Assembly: GCA_963704975.1 (NCBI GenBank)
Contig: CAVPIK010000044.1
Span: forward strand, 144,882 to 208,881
DNA length: 64,000 bases
Reading direction: 5' to 3'
Origin: JAGNDO01 sp963704975
Lineage (GTDB): Bacteria > Chloroflexota > Anaerolineae > Caldilineales > Caldilineaceae
Part shown: positions 1 through 8,656 of the stretch, in pieces
Layout of the letters: each line of letters starts with the position of its first letter
Position numbering within the stretch: the stretch's first letter is position 1
Made by a program: the position numbers and the translations under genes
Notes under the pieces: generated by a model
The model's database searches: none
Seen by the model: the letters and a program-made list of their open reading frames with translations, nothing else
What the model was told of the DNA's origin: nothing

Positions 1-211
1 CAGAAGCTGGCGCAGATTGGTCTGGGCCTGGGCGTCGGAGGTTTCGGGCCAAAAGAGGAAGGCGATCTGCTGTCGGGTCTGGGGTGCGGCCCGGTGGATG
101 AGCAGATAGGCAAGCAGGGATTGCAGACGCGGGGAGAGGGCGGCGGGACTCGTCTCCGTTGGAAAGGCTGAATGGGCCGAACAGATGAACACGCAGAAGC
201 GACTCGGCCAT
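1..211 (-). CDS. BTAD/SARP-like transcriptional regulator, N-terminal fragment
   Basis: Reading the minus strand from ATG at 211 gives MAESLLRVHLFGPFSLSNG, then, after a one-base frame correction near 150, an OmpR-like winged-helix segment containing SPRLQSLLAYLLIHR and TRQQIAFLFWPETSDAQ, and NLRQL at the window edge. This is the typical start of the DNA-binding plus BTAD domain found in SARP/AfsR-type and LuxR-hybrid regulators, which are abundant in Chloroflexota. Only about 70 residues are present; the rest, including any NB-ARC/TPR part, lies outside the window, so target and effector cannot be inferred. The frame break is most likely a sequence error. Confidence 0.75.
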   Translation of the reverse strand, partial: MAESLLRVHLFGPFSLSNGDESRRPLPASAIPACLSAHPPGRTPDPTADRLPLLARNLRRPGPDQSAPAS

Positions 212-405
212 GGGCGTGGGCCATCCCAAGGGTTCGGGAGTGTCGGCAACCTGGCGGTCGACCCGGACGGCTGACAGGCTGTGTTTGGCGGGAGTTGCAA
301 GGGGAAGAAGGAGGGCGAAGCAAGGGTGAATGAGGGGAGTATAGCACAAGGGGGAAAGTGAGCAACGAGCAATTTTTGGCTGGGATGCGTTCCACATAGA
401 GGTTT

Positions 406-470
406 GGGTGTGCAGACAGAGGGAGGGGCAACTGGCCCAATCGGGCCAGTTTACCTATCTGTGCACACCC
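406..470. repeat. Intergenic hairpin
   Basis: A nested inverted repeat: inner arms AACTGGCCC (430-438) and GGGCCAGTT (443-451) are perfect with an AATC loop, and outer arms GGGTGTGCA and a matching GTGCACACCC bring the full element to about 65 nt. It lies in the gap between the BTAD gene and the decayed region; 212-405 shows no gene. It could be a terminator for a decayed minus-strand gene to the right, or a small non-autonomous element. Confidence 0.5.
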
Positions 471-495
471 CCGAACCCCTGCCCTTCCCTAAAAA

Positions 496-1000
496 GCTAG
501 TTGCCCATCTCCATCTCCCCCAGTCCAGCATGTCGGCCACGGAAATCTACGTGGTATACCTTCGTCGTCAGTGCCAGCGAACGGCATCTGATGTACGGGT
601 AGCCGGACATGTCGTAGGTGGTAAAGTAGTCGGCATCAAAGCCGCCAGGGCACCATCAGCATCAGATGGGCCGGGGTGGTGACCCACTCTTCCCCGTCGG
701 CGGGACCGCTGGCCGTGGGGTCTGTGTTGCTTTCATCGCTGCCGCCGGCCAGCATATAGCCCAGACCAGGGCCCGGCACGTGGCCGGATCGCGTCGCTGG
801 CAAAACCTGCTTCCATGATGGGGTCGTTGCAGGAAGAAGATGCATGCCCGCGAACAGCCGTCGGGATAGCGACCCGGCCCGTTCGTCCCCCTCTGCCAGC
901 GCCAACCATCGAGTTCCTCCTTCTTCCAGATTGCCCATTGATAAACCCTCATGGGCAATGCTGGCCGAGCTCAGCACGTCACATGTTCGTCGCTCATCGC
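496..1000 (-). pseudogene. Decayed small secreted-protein gene (GYMLAGGSD family), copy 1
   Basis: On the minus strand, pieces in different frames join into one recognisable protein: LEEGGTRWLALAEG, RYPDG, SSSCNDPIMEAGFASDA, HVPGPGLGYMLAGGSDES, then NTDPTASGPADGEEWVTTP, HLMLMVP, DADYFTTYDMSGYPYI, FAGTDDE and PVADMLDWG. The pattern (EGTNG..CxPD, NDPxCxD, GYMLxGGSDxSNTDP, WVxTxPHxMxxxP, AGTxxxHLMxPV) is that of a widespread uncharacterised family of about 190 residues that I recognise only as conserved hypothetical. At least four frame changes are needed, more than in any intact gene here, so it is probably a real pseudogene, although assembly error cannot be excluded. CpG content is still normal in this copy. 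Confidence 0.6.
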
Positions 1001-1082
1001 CCATCTCTTCGCGGTGATCGCCGACGGGGATCGTGGGATCCCAGTAGCAGTGCCATCCCCACGTGGATGCTCAAGCTACATC

Positions 1083-1330
1083 TTGCTTCGCTATGAAGAA
1101 ATATCTAACAAAAACCAACAGGTCCATGACAGTGAGGACAGGGGTGCTGACCCAGTCCTCCTCCCAGCGTGCCATGCCATCGATGCATTGTGGAGGTTGT
1201 CGGCCAGCAGCCAGCATGGGAATGCCCGCACCCTGATGCTCCGGCTCCTCACCAGCACCCAAAGGCTTGGCTTCCAGTTGCTGCAGTTGATGCAGTTGGG
1301 CCTGGAGATGGTTCCCCAACCCGGCAGGTG
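1083..1330 (-). pseudogene. CpG-poor decayed copy 2 of the GYMLAGGSD family gene
   Basis: The minus strand encodes AGEEPEHQGAGIPMLAAG followed by DGMARWEEDWVSTPVL, which aligns with the YMLAGGSD...DGEEWVTTP segment of copy 1. At nucleotide level ATGCTGGCTGCTGGC matches ATGCTGGCCGGCGGC and GACTGGGTCAGCACCCC matches GAGTGGGTCACCACCCC, with several CpG positions of copy 1 replaced by TG or CA. No open frame covers the whole unit, so this is a gene remnant. Confidence 0.5.
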
Positions 1331-2029
1331 ATCAATACAACCATCCATCTTTCCTCCAGGACAACATGGGGTTCCCGTGTTGGGTGCAACTCCAAATCAT
1401 CATCCTCGCAATTCCACTCACGTGCCTGCCCGCTTGGGGTTTGGCAATAGGGAGGCTGTGGTTTGCACAAACCAGACGGGGGTGCAGTCACTCATGCAGC
1501 TCAAAACAATATAATCAGCCATGATGGTTCACCACAAGGAAGCAAAAGTCATCCGAGGATTTCAATTCAAACCACATAATAAAGCTAATGAAAGTGAGTG
1601 GATGCTCATGGTTCATGTCTTCGTTGGGAGGCTAAACTCTGGTGCCCACAGTCACCCAAATTGGTGGTCTACCGTCGGCATCCCGATGCAGAAACAGCAG
1701 GAGGCAGCATCCAGCTGAATGTCCCACCATGCTGTTGCCAATCGATGGAGTGGGGGTCCATGGCTGAGCCCAGTGACAGGTGTATGCCCACAATGCAGCA
1801 ATGATGCCGCTGGAAGCATTCAATCCACTGTCTATGGCTTCCGGCCTTGATCTGCTGAATATCTCAACTGCATGACCCGGGCAGTGTGCAGTATACTGGC
1901 ATGGACCAGCTCGGGAGGTGGTCATACTCCGAAGTGAGTGCACAAACATGACATTGCCGTCCCTGGGACATGTCAATGCATGGTGAGGTCAGTGACATAG
2001 AAACAGCCCGGGACATGATAGAGGGTGGG

Positions 2030-2235
2030 CAGGGGTGATGGTCCCAGCTCTTACCCCATCAAGCAGGAGACAGCTGGCCATGGAATGTGTGCTCTGCGTC
2101 CACTGCCACAGCAGCATGTGGCCCCCAGCCAGGGGCCAGGCACATGGCCAGGATAAGCCACTGCAAACCTACTGATCTGATGGGGTGGTTGCCAAGAAGG
2201 GGTGGCCCCAGCAAGGTCGCCCAGTGGGTGGCAAA
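2030..2235 (-). pseudogene. CpG-poor decayed copy 3 of the GYMLAGGSD family gene
   Basis: The minus strand from about 2200 to 2040 aligns base by base with copy 1 (about 845 to 690). CAACCACCCCATCA corresponds to CAACGACCCCATCA, GGCCATGTGCCTGG to GGCCACGTGCCGGG, and CATGGCCAGCTG to CACGGCCAGCGG. In each case a CG of copy 1 has become TG, CA or CC. Translations such as GHVPGPWLG keep the family signature for a few residues before the frame is lost. Confidence 0.5.
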
Positions 2236-3250
2236 CCAGCCATTGCATGCCCTGTCCAGGACAATAATCCGAATGCCTCCTCTCTTCCCCAATACCCAGT
2301 GATCGTCATTTGGCAATGAGCCTGGGGAGGAACTCGCTCATCATGCCACTAGCTTACAGTCTCCCCATCTCTTAGGTGATGGGTATGGCAAACGGGGATG
2401 GTCCAATACTCATCATGCCCATGCACAGTGATAAAGCTCATGTCTTTGGCTGTCTGGAGGCACAGCATGAACAGCAGGGGAAGGAACATGGCAGCAGCAC
2501 CATATGGCTCCCGCTCCTGGCCTCCACAGGTGCCATTGCCATGGGATGGGTTGCTGGAGGGGTGCAGCAGCCAGCCAACATGGAAATGCATCACCTGCAA
2601 TATTTCCGGCTCCTGGCCACACCAACTCACTTACCACTTACCGTCCATGGTTCCATGGGGATGATTCCACAGTCCAGGCCAATGGGCATGCAGGTCAGCA
2701 GTTGCTGCCTCTTGCAGCACCAACATGGGCATGCATCCTGGTGCCCAATCCAAATGATGATGGAAATGGACATGGGTGGCATCATGGCCATCTGGGCATG
2801 ATAGCTCATGGGCAGACCAGGTGCTGGGCCACCCAATAGCCCCAACCCAGGCATTGACACACAAACCAAACACAGACAAAATCTGAACCACTGGGCAATG
2901 TGAATGAGTGGGATTCCCTCCCTTTGAAAGCAACAACCAACTCGCATGCTCTTCACTTCGCATTCAATGCCATCTGATGAGCACTCCATTATGCTGATGA
3001 TGGAGCTGCCGTCGGCTTCTCCATGATGCAGTTGAATGCATCAAGTGCTATGATCACAGGTATCCCCGTGGTGGATAGGCGGACTTCCGATGGGAGTGGC
3101 AGCTTGATGTTGATCCCCACCACAGCCCATGGGAAGCTGGGAGTGGGGCTGGGTGCCCGGCTGGGCATGCCGGTCAATGTCGTCGCTAATGGTTCTGCCA
3201 TTCCTTTGGGTGACGGGTGATCCACTTGTTCACGCCCCTTCCTCCTGACC

Positions 3251-3310
3251 CTCCAATTCTGGGGGAGGTGGTGAACAGATGCCCCCCAACCTTGGGGGGT
3301 GGGGGGCGGG
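3251..3310. repeat. GGGGGAGG-type double palindrome, copy A
   Basis: Two adjacent hairpins, CCAATTCTGGGGGAGG and CCCCCCAACCTTGGGGGG, followed by a G-rich tail. The same two-hairpin arrangement recurs at 60637-60704 with the same spacing, and a single-hairpin version lies at 21672-21705 inside a coding region. It sits just past the 3' end of the minus-strand membrane protein gene that ends near 3422 and could act as its terminator. Confidence 0.65.
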
Positions 3311-3421
3311 GATGGACAACCGCGATCCTCGCAACCTCCGCTCATGTTTCCATCCGTCGTAAGAGCTTCTGTGTTTGCCAAGAAAATCGCAAACAAAAAG
3401 AGAGAATGCGACAGGTCTCCA

Positions 3422-4467
3422 TCACCCTTCTGTCTTTGTTGAATGTAGTTGGGTGAGATGGAACCCGGATGGGTGCCCTTCCACACAGGCACGGTGACGC
3501 TCAATGGGCCCTGGGCAGCACCCTCGGCCACCGGCAGGGCGGCGATGGCGTCGCCTTGGGGAGTGGTCAGGCTGTGGCTGCACGCAGCCCTTCGAAGGTG
3601 CGGCCCATCACTGGCGTCGGTCTCGACGCTGGCCACGATGGCTTGGCCTGAACCAGGTTCAGGCTCATGCCCACCACGCTGGCTTCTTCGGCGTCTTTGA
3701 TGCCGTTGGCGTTGGCGTCGGCAAAGTCAACCTGCACCGCATCACCCGCCACGTCTGCGCTGGCGGCCACGTCACTGTGGAGACCGGGGCAACCGGGGCG
3801 GCTTCCACGGCAGCGGCCTCAACCGGGGCGACTTCCACAGCGGCAGCTCAACGGGGGCAACCTCAACCGGGGCGGCGGCTTCCGGCGCAACGACCTCTGC
3901 CGGAGCATCCAGCCCGCTCATCTGGGACAGGGCCCCAGCCAGGGCGCCGGTGAAGACATCAAACTTCTGGCGGCCCACATCCAGCACGGCGATGGAGTCG
4001 GTCATCTCACCCAACTGGGCTTGCTGGGCTTGCAGGCTCTCCTGGGCGGCCCCGATCTCAGTCATGGCCGCACCGATCTCTGTCTGCAAGCCGGGGATGA
4101 CGTCTGCCTGCCCCTGTAGCCCTTCCAACCGGGCCACAACCGTGTCCAGGTTGGCGCTCAGGGCGCCCACGTTTTGATCCACGGCCACAATGGTGTCCTG
4201 CATGGACCGGATCTGCCCGGCGGTGTTGAAGCGAATGGTGCCTCGGTTGACGATGGCAAGCACTAGCAAGGTCAGGAAGACGCCCAGCAGTGCGCCGCCA
4301 ATGGCAGCCCCCAACATGGCCAAGGAATCTCGGCCCGGATTGTTGTACTCCAGCTTGGGCGGTGCATCCACTTTGACGTGATCGGCAATCATCGGGCTAG
4401 ACTCAACCTTCGCTTCGCTCTTTGCCAGGGTGCTGGCTACGTTCAAATGCTCTTGTTGTACGCTCAT
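3422..4467 (-). CDS. Membrane-anchored coiled-coil protein with SdrD/Cna-B-like domain
   Basis: The start at 4467 is preceded on the minus strand by an AAAAGGA ribosome-binding site. About 45 polar residues are followed by one transmembrane helix (SLAMLGAAIGGALLGVFLTL, about 48-70), an amphipathic coiled-coil stretch (about 80-170, with AQESLQAQQAQLGEMTDSIA), and a proline/alanine/glutamate-rich linker of AAPVEVAPVE type. After a frame change near 3790 comes FADANANGIKDAEEASVVG with NLVQA and a beta-sandwich tail (ASVETDAS, TTPQGDA, LSVTVPV), as in SdrD B-like or carboxypeptidase-regulatory-like folds with a Ca-binding D.N.NGI.D..E loop. The 3' end is uncertain; a one-base correction gives HLTQLHSTKTEG and a stop at 3422. 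Function is unknown; it is probably a cell-surface structural protein. Confidence 0.6.
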
Positions 4468-4748
4468 GGCTTTTCCTTTTCTCGAAATTTCTGCTTGCCA
4501 CAGCCGCAGGCAGGCGACTAGAAGAATGATCAGCGCTCATGACAAGGAACTGTTGATGTCAGACTTGGCACGAACAGGGTTACTCCCTCCATCTTACCGG
4601 GGGACGCGCTTTGCGTCAAGTATAAAAGCGTCCATTTGGTTGACAATCAGTTTGCGATCCGGCCATTTTCGGGCAGAAAGGCGAGATCTGCCTGGGTCGT
4701 AGCCCAACCGTTGCCATCGCGCCGGGTTTGGCCCAGCCCCATGACGGT

Positions 4749-4778
4749 TTGTGAGCAGACCTGGGTAGGAGCTATAAT
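4749..4778 (+). promoter_or_regulatory. Promoter for a leaderless mRNA
   Basis: TTGTGA (4749-4754), an 18-bp spacer and TATAAT (4773-4778) lie directly before the ATG at 4785. With the usual 6-7 nt from the -10 box to +1, transcription would begin at the A of the start codon. No ribosome-binding site precedes this ATG. The same arrangement occurs at 17115-17151 and 31812-31847. Confidence 0.65.
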
Positions 4779-4784
4779 CGTGCC

Positions 4785-6068
4785 ATGCACACTGCTCAGT
4801 CAAACGCCCTACCCACCCCCCAGGTTCCAGAGGAGTTTGACCCTGCCACCGTCGATTTTCTCTTTTCCGCCCAAGCAGACGTTTTGTTGGAAACCTTGGC
4901 CCAGGCAGATTTGGGGCCGGATCGCACCCTGGAAAACCTCATGCGCCTGCGCCGAGAGGTCTCCCCGGTCCAGGCCGGCGCGTTGTTGACCACAGCCCGG
5001 CTGCGCCACCGGGGGGCGGACAAGTTCCCCCACGCCGAGAAGATGTTCTTTGTCACCGAAGCCTTGGAGCAGGCGACCACCCAGCCCATAGCCCACCACC
5101 GGGCAGCGTGGATTCACCGCCACGCCCCGCCGGGCAACGTGCTGGACCTGGGCTGCGGCATCGGCGGCGACACCCTGGCCCTGGCCAAACATCGCCCGGT
5201 GATCGCCTACGAACTGGCGGCGGACCGGCTGCGCTTTGCCCAGGCCAACGCCGAAAGCCTGAACTTGCCCTGGCCCATCCACTTCGCCCAGGCCGATTGG
5301 ACCGCCGAACTGGCCGCCGACAGCTTGCCGGAAGCCGCCGCCGCCTTCGCCGACCCGGCCCGCCGGGTGGACGGGCGCAGGGTCTTCAGCCTCCACGAGA
5401 TGGTGCCGCCCCTGTCCGTTCTGTTGAAGCTGGCGGAACGGGTCCCCGCCCTGGGCGTGAAGGTGGCCCCCGGCGTGGCCGACCACGAGATTCCGCCCCA
5501 GGCTGCTGTGGAGTTTCTCAGCCATCGGGGCGTGTGCAAAGAGGCTATTCTCTGGTTTGGTCCCCTGGCCCAGGCTGCCCCGGCCCAGCGCTGGGCCTCT
5601 GTTTTTCAAGAAAAAGCGGACGGCGACGGCACATGGCATCAGCTTGCCGGGCCGGGCGAAGGAGCCCCGGTGCAGTCCTTGCCCGATGGCCCCCAAATCG
5701 AGGGACTCTTCCTCCACGAGCCGGACCCCGCGGTGATTCGGGCCGGGGTTTTGGATCAGCTGTGCCGGGAAATGGACGCCCATTTGTTTGACGAGCAGAT
5801 CGCCTATTTGATCAGCTCGGGGACCAAATCTCATCCTTTGGTGCAAAGTTTTCGCCTGCTAGAGGTACATGATTTCAGCCTCAAACGCATCAATCGCCGG
5901 CTACAAGCCCTGGGCATCGGGCGGCTAGAAATCAAAAAGCGCGGATCGCCCATTGACCCCGAAGCCTTCCGGCGCAGCCTCAAACCCGCCCCCACCGACC
6001 GCCCCGGCGTGATCTTCCTGACCCGGCAAGGGGATCGGCGGTTGGTGTTGATTGGTGAACGACTGTAG
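4785..6068 (+). CDS. Class I SAM-dependent methyltransferase with THUMP-like C-terminus
   Basis: This 427-residue protein has SAM-binding motif I NVLDLGCGIGGDTLALAK (about 117-134), an acidic motif II around VIAYELAADR, and the DPARR segment (about 189) that this family has in place of a classical motif IV. The C-terminal 100 residues (QIAYLISSGTKSHPLVQSFR, IKKRGSPIDPE, FLTRQGDRRLVLIGER) match the THUMP-like domain found behind such methyltransferases. The substrate is unknown; an RNA base is likely from the THUMP relationship. The ATG at 4785 is chosen because a TATAAT box lies six bases upstream, implying a leaderless transcript. The frame is intact and close to the usual family length of about 400. 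Confidence 0.85.
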   Translation: MHTAQSNALPTPQVPEEFDPATVDFLFSAQADVLLETLAQADLGPDRTLENLMRLRREVSPVQAGALLTTARLRHRGADKFPHAEKMFFVTEALEQATTQPIAHHRAAWIHRHAPPGNVLDLGCGIGGDTLALAKHRPVIAYELAADRLRFAQANAESLNLPWPIHFAQADWTAELAADSLPEAAAAFADPARRVDGRRVFSLHEMVPPLSVLLKLAERVPALGVKVAPGVADHEIPPQAAVEFLSHRGVCKEAILWFGPLAQAAPAQRWASVFQEKADGDGTWHQLAGPGEGAPVQSLPDGPQIEGLFLHEPDPAVIRAGVLDQLCREMDAHLFDEQIAYLISSGTKSHPLVQSFRLLEVHDFSLKRINRRLQALGIGRLEIKKRGSPIDPEAFRRSLKPAPTDRPGVIFLTRQGDRRLVLIGERL

Positions 6069-6087
6069 GTGCGGTTTTCAACCGCAC
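6069..6087 (+). terminator. Short hairpin after the methyltransferase gene
   Basis: GTGCGGTT (6069-6076) and AACCGCAC (6080-6087) form a perfect 8-bp stem with a TTC loop starting at the base after the stop codon. There is no U-tract, only ATTATTTTA 12 nt further on, so intrinsic termination is possible but weak. Confidence 0.45.
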
Positions 6088-6125
6088 AACGCACATTATT
6101 TTAGATTTGTGGTTGGAGCGCAATA

Positions 6126-6656
6126 ATGGATGACGTGAAAGTTCCCACCGTGGCCGAAGTCGTGGCCCTGGGCGCAGAGTTAGGCCAGCTTTTGCAGGCA
6201 AACGGCATGATGTGCGCCACCGCCGAAAGCTGCACCGGCGGGCTGATCGGCCACCTGCTCACGGAGACGCCGGGCAGTTCGGCCTGGTTCGCCGGGGGTG
6301 CCGTGGTCTACAGCTATGAAGCCAAAGAACGAGTGCTGGGCGTCGGCCACGACTCGCTGATGATGTTCGGCGCCGTCAGCAACCGGGTGGCCCAAGAGAT
6401 GGCCCAGGGCGCGCTGGACCTCTACAATGTCGACGTGGCCGTAGCCGTCACCGGCATCGCCGGTCCCGGCGGCGGTACGCCGGACAAGCCCACCGGCACG
6501 GTCCACTTTCACCTGGCGGCCCGGGGCGGCATCCACCGGCCAATGCGCATCGTCTGGGGCGCGGACCGCTCCGGCAACAAACTGCTCACCGCGCAAGCCG
6601 CCATCCGCATGATGATGGACTATGTGAACGAATCCACGGTGTCGTGTATGCTGTAA
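6126..6656 (+). CDS. pncC: CinA C-terminal domain protein, nicotinamide-nucleotide amidase
   Basis: This 176-residue stand-alone CinA C-terminal domain should deamidate nicotinamide mononucleotide to nicotinate mononucleotide in the pyridine-nucleotide salvage cycle. Family motifs are complete: CATAESCTGGLIGHLLTETP (about 30-49) with the active-site serine, SSAWFAGGAVVYSYEAKERV, GAVSNRVAQEMAQGA, and VAVTGIAGPGGGTPDKPTGT (about 113-132). Length is normal for the single-domain form (about 160-170). It follows the methyltransferase gene by 57 nt, separated by a small hairpin, so co-transcription is possible. Confidence 0.9.
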   Translation: MDDVKVPTVAEVVALGAELGQLLQANGMMCATAESCTGGLIGHLLTETPGSSAWFAGGAVVYSYEAKERVLGVGHDSLMMFGAVSNRVAQEMAQGALDLYNVDVAVAVTGIAGPGGGTPDKPTGTVHFHLAARGGIHRPMRIVWGADRSGNKLLTAQAAIRMMMDYVNESTVSCML

Positions 6657-6660
6657 AACC

Positions 6661-6738
6661 TGTTGCGTGTTGCGTGTTGCGTGACCTGTCGGGCGAATAG
6701 TGCCGTTCACCACGCACCACGCAACACGTAATACGCAA
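6661..6738. repeat. Inverted word array, word GTTGCGT
   Basis: Three tandem copies of GTTGCGT at 6661-6683 are followed by 24 nt of spacer and by degenerate reverse-complement copies (CACGCACCACGCAACACG, then ATACGCAAC) up to 6738. It fills the whole gap between pncC and the next gene and leaves the next ribosome-binding site intact. The same word reappears in the array at 10154-10236. Confidence 0.8.
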
Positions 6739-6763
6739 CTACCCTTTGAAGGAGATCGAAACT

Positions 6764-7033
6764 ATGAAACAACAAGTCCTGGTCAACGAACCCGTACGTA
6801 TGTTATCCCGACTGGGGGCCAAGGGGGAAGTGGCCCCTACGTCGTTTATTTGGCGGGACAAGACCCGCTATGTGGATGTGATTGGCCGTCAATGGGAAGA
6901 GCGGGTGGGGGGCAAGAATTTGCGCTGCTACTTGATCCAAGCTGTAGACACCAATACCTTCGAGGTGCGCCACGACCCGGCAACGGATGAGTGGACCCTG
7001 CACCGAGCCTGGTTGCGAGATCTGGCGGTCTAG
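6764..7033 (+). CDS. DUF6504-like small protein
   Basis: This 89-residue protein starts MKQQVLVNEPVRMLSRLGAK and contains PTSFIWRDKTRYVDVIGRQW, NLRCYLIQAVD and DEWTLHRAWLRDLAV. The pattern resembles the DUF6504 domain, which in other bacteria often occurs next to or on DNA polymerase Y family genes; no such gene is adjacent here. The ATG at 6764 is preferred over an in-frame one at 6746 because AAGGAG at 6748-6753 is correctly spaced for it. Function is unknown. Confidence 0.6.
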   Translation: MKQQVLVNEPVRMLSRLGAKGEVAPTSFIWRDKTRYVDVIGRQWEERVGGKNLRCYLIQAVDTNTFEVRHDPATDEWTLHRAWLRDLAV

Positions 7034-7046
7034 GAGTATTCGCATA

Positions 7047-8492
7047 GTGAATATGCCCCAGAGAGTGCCTTCATCCCGTCAATGGGCCTGGTTGTTGAGC
7101 GCCGGTATCGCCGTCCTCCTGGTGGTCTTGATGCGCGGGTGGGGATATGACGATCTCTACATTACCTATCGGTATGCGGTCAATATCGCCCAGGGTGCGG
7201 GCTTTCTCTACAACCCCGGCGAATACGTGCTCAGCACCACCACGCCGTTGTACGCCCTGGTTTTGGCCTTTTTTCGCATAGCCGGTGCGGACTTACCCAC
7301 GGTCAGCCTGTGGATTGGGGCGGTGAGCCTGGCCCTGGGGGGACTGGCCTTGTGGCATTTGGGCCAGCGCTGGGGATCGCCCGTGGCCGCCTGGGTGGGG
7401 TTGCTGGTCTATCCTTTCTTCCCGCTGCTGGTCACCACCCTTGGCTCCGAGCAACCCTTCACCCTGGCCTTGGTGCTGTGGGGCGTGGTCGCCTATGCCG
7501 GACGGCGCTATCCGGCGGCGGCGGTGTTGCTGGCCTTGGCCGTCCTCAGCCGGGCGGACAGCGGGGTGATGGTGCTGATCTTGGCCGTCCACTTCCTGTG
7601 GCTGCGTATCCGGCGGCAGGAACGATCCTTCCCCTGGGCGGCGATTGCCATAGGCGGGGGCATTCTGTTGTTGTGGGGGATCTTTGCCTGGCGCTATTTT
7701 GGCTCCCCCTTGCCCGCCACCCTGGCCGCAAAACAGGCCCAGGGCCTCATGACCATCAGCCAGAGCTATTGGATTGGCTTTGGCTTGCAGGCAAAGCAAT
7801 ACGGGGGAAATCCCCGATATTGGCTCTTTTTGGCCAGCGCGGGGCTGGGGTTGCTACTGCTTGCCCGGCGGCGTCAATGGCTGCCCATCGTGTTGTGGAG
7901 CGGGGCGCATTTGGCCGCCTACAGCCTCTTGGGGGTGACCCGCTATTTCTGGTACTATGCGCAACTGGTCCCTGGACTGATTGTGTTGGTCGCCTTGGGG
8001 GTGGAAGGAGCGGTCGCCGGGGCCAAGCGCTGGACCGGCCGCACCCCGGCCACAATCCTCGCCGTGCTATTGATTCTTGCCCTGACCGGGGTCGAAATGG
8101 TCTCGGTGCAAACCATCGGCCAGCACCCGGACGGACGGTTGGGGATCTATCAGGATGTGGGCGAGTGGCTGGCGGCCAACACCCCGGCGGACGCTACCGT
8201 GGGCACCCTGGAAGTGGGCATCATCGGCTACTATGCCCAGCGTCCCATGATCGACTTCGCCGGACTCCTGCAACCCGACGTGGTGCAGGTCTTCGGCCCG
8301 GATGCCACCTACGACGACACGGCGCAATGGGCCATCGAGCATCACCGCCCAGACTATTTGGTCTTTCAAGTCGGCACCCTGCCCCGCATGGATGGCTCGC
8401 CTATGATAGCCGCCGCCTGCACAGAGGTTCATACCATCACCCAGGACGGCTACCCTGCCCCCATCAGAATTTTGCAGTGCCAGTGGGGATAA
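7047..8492 (+). CDS. Polytopic membrane glycosyltransferase (GT-C fold, GT39/arabinosyltransferase-like)
   Basis: About 480 residues with 10-12 predicted membrane helices. After the first helix comes WGYDDLYITYRYAVNIAQ, then GFLYNPGEYVLSTTTPLYAL: the acidic first extracytoplasmic loop (YDD) and conserved NP-GE-LS-TTPLY pattern are typical of GT-C glycosyltransferases that use lipid-phosphate sugar donors. Later helices are followed by a soluble C-terminus (GEWLAANTPADATVGTLEVG, GLLQPDVVQV) as in many Chloroflexota GT39-like proteins. GTG at 7047 lies ten bases after TAGGAG (7031-7036); ATG at 7053 is the alternative. The gene is intact. Acceptor and sugar are unknown. Confidence 0.75.
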   Translation: MNMPQRVPSSRQWAWLLSAGIAVLLVVLMRGWGYDDLYITYRYAVNIAQGAGFLYNPGEYVLSTTTPLYALVLAFFRIAGADLPTVSLWIGAVSLALGGLALWHLGQRWGSPVAAWVGLLVYPFFPLLVTTLGSEQPFTLALVLWGVVAYAGRRYPAAAVLLALAVLSRADSGVMVLILAVHFLWLRIRRQERSFPWAAIAIGGGILLLWGIFAWRYFGSPLPATLAAKQAQGLMTISQSYWIGFGLQAKQYGGNPRYWLFLASAGLGLLLLARRRQWLPIVLWSGAHLAAYSLLGVTRYFWYYAQLVPGLIVLVALGVEGAVAGAKRWTGRTPATILAVLLILALTGVEMVSVQTIGQHPDGRLGIYQDVGEWLAANTPADATVGTLEVGIIGYYAQRPMIDFAGLLQPDVVQVFGPDATYDDTAQWAIEHHRPDYLVFQVGTLPRMDGSPMIAAACTEVHTITQDGYPAPIRILQCQWG

Positions 8493-8517
8493 ACTGAGCC
8501 AACCAAAGAGATTCAAA

Positions 8518-8609
8518 CCGCCGAGAGCGCGGAGGGTGCGCTGAGGGATGCCGAGGAGACCAGAAGAACCCTCCCCGTTCTCTGCGCCCCCCTCTGCATC
8601 CTCGGCGGA
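8518..8609. repeat. Imperfect inverted repeat, CCGCCGAG...CTCGGCGG
   Basis: The left arm CCGCCGAGAGCGCGGAGG with GATGCCGAGGA (8518-8558) faces a right arm TCTCTGCGCCCCCCTCT with GCATCCTCGGCGG (8579-8609). Words of the GCGGAGG/GCAGAGG type are repeated within each arm. It occupies the 164-nt gap between the glycosyltransferase and the mutase subunit. Confidence 0.65.
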
Positions 8610-8656
8610 TAATCGCTAAATTTCAACCAAACCTGCCTTTGAAAAGGACCGATCCT

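Larger units (their letters stand above)
1080..3000. other. CpG-depleted, CATG-rich non-coding block
   Basis: By hand count the 1,500 bases from 1501 to 3000 contain about 24 CG dinucleotides (about 16 per kb), whereas a typical coding line of this window, such as 5101-5160, contains 7 in 60 bases. Base composition is near 50% GC, so the observed/expected CpG ratio is roughly 0.25. CATG, CCATGG, TGG and CCA words are correspondingly frequent. No convincing open reading frame exists in either strand; only remnants of the GYMLAGGSD family (separate entries) are recognisable. From 2250 to 3250 I see no identifiable gene. Confidence 0.7.

Noticed and set aside
2349..2989. Several overlapping open frames of 90-140 codons on both strands
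   Set aside because: Composition is low-complexity (Met, His, Trp, Cys rich from CATG/TGG words), no ribosome-binding sites and no family resemblance; they arise from the CpG-poor, stop-poor sequence.
480..3250. Variable/template repeat pair of a diversity-generating retroelement
   Set aside because: Differences between copies are CG-to-TG/CA, not adenine-specific; there are indels throughout and no reverse transcriptase gene.
4809..5846. Long antisense frame of 345 codons opposite the methyltransferase
   Set aside because: Shadow of high-GC third-position bias; Gly/Arg/His-rich with no domain, while the sense strand has complete SAM motifs.
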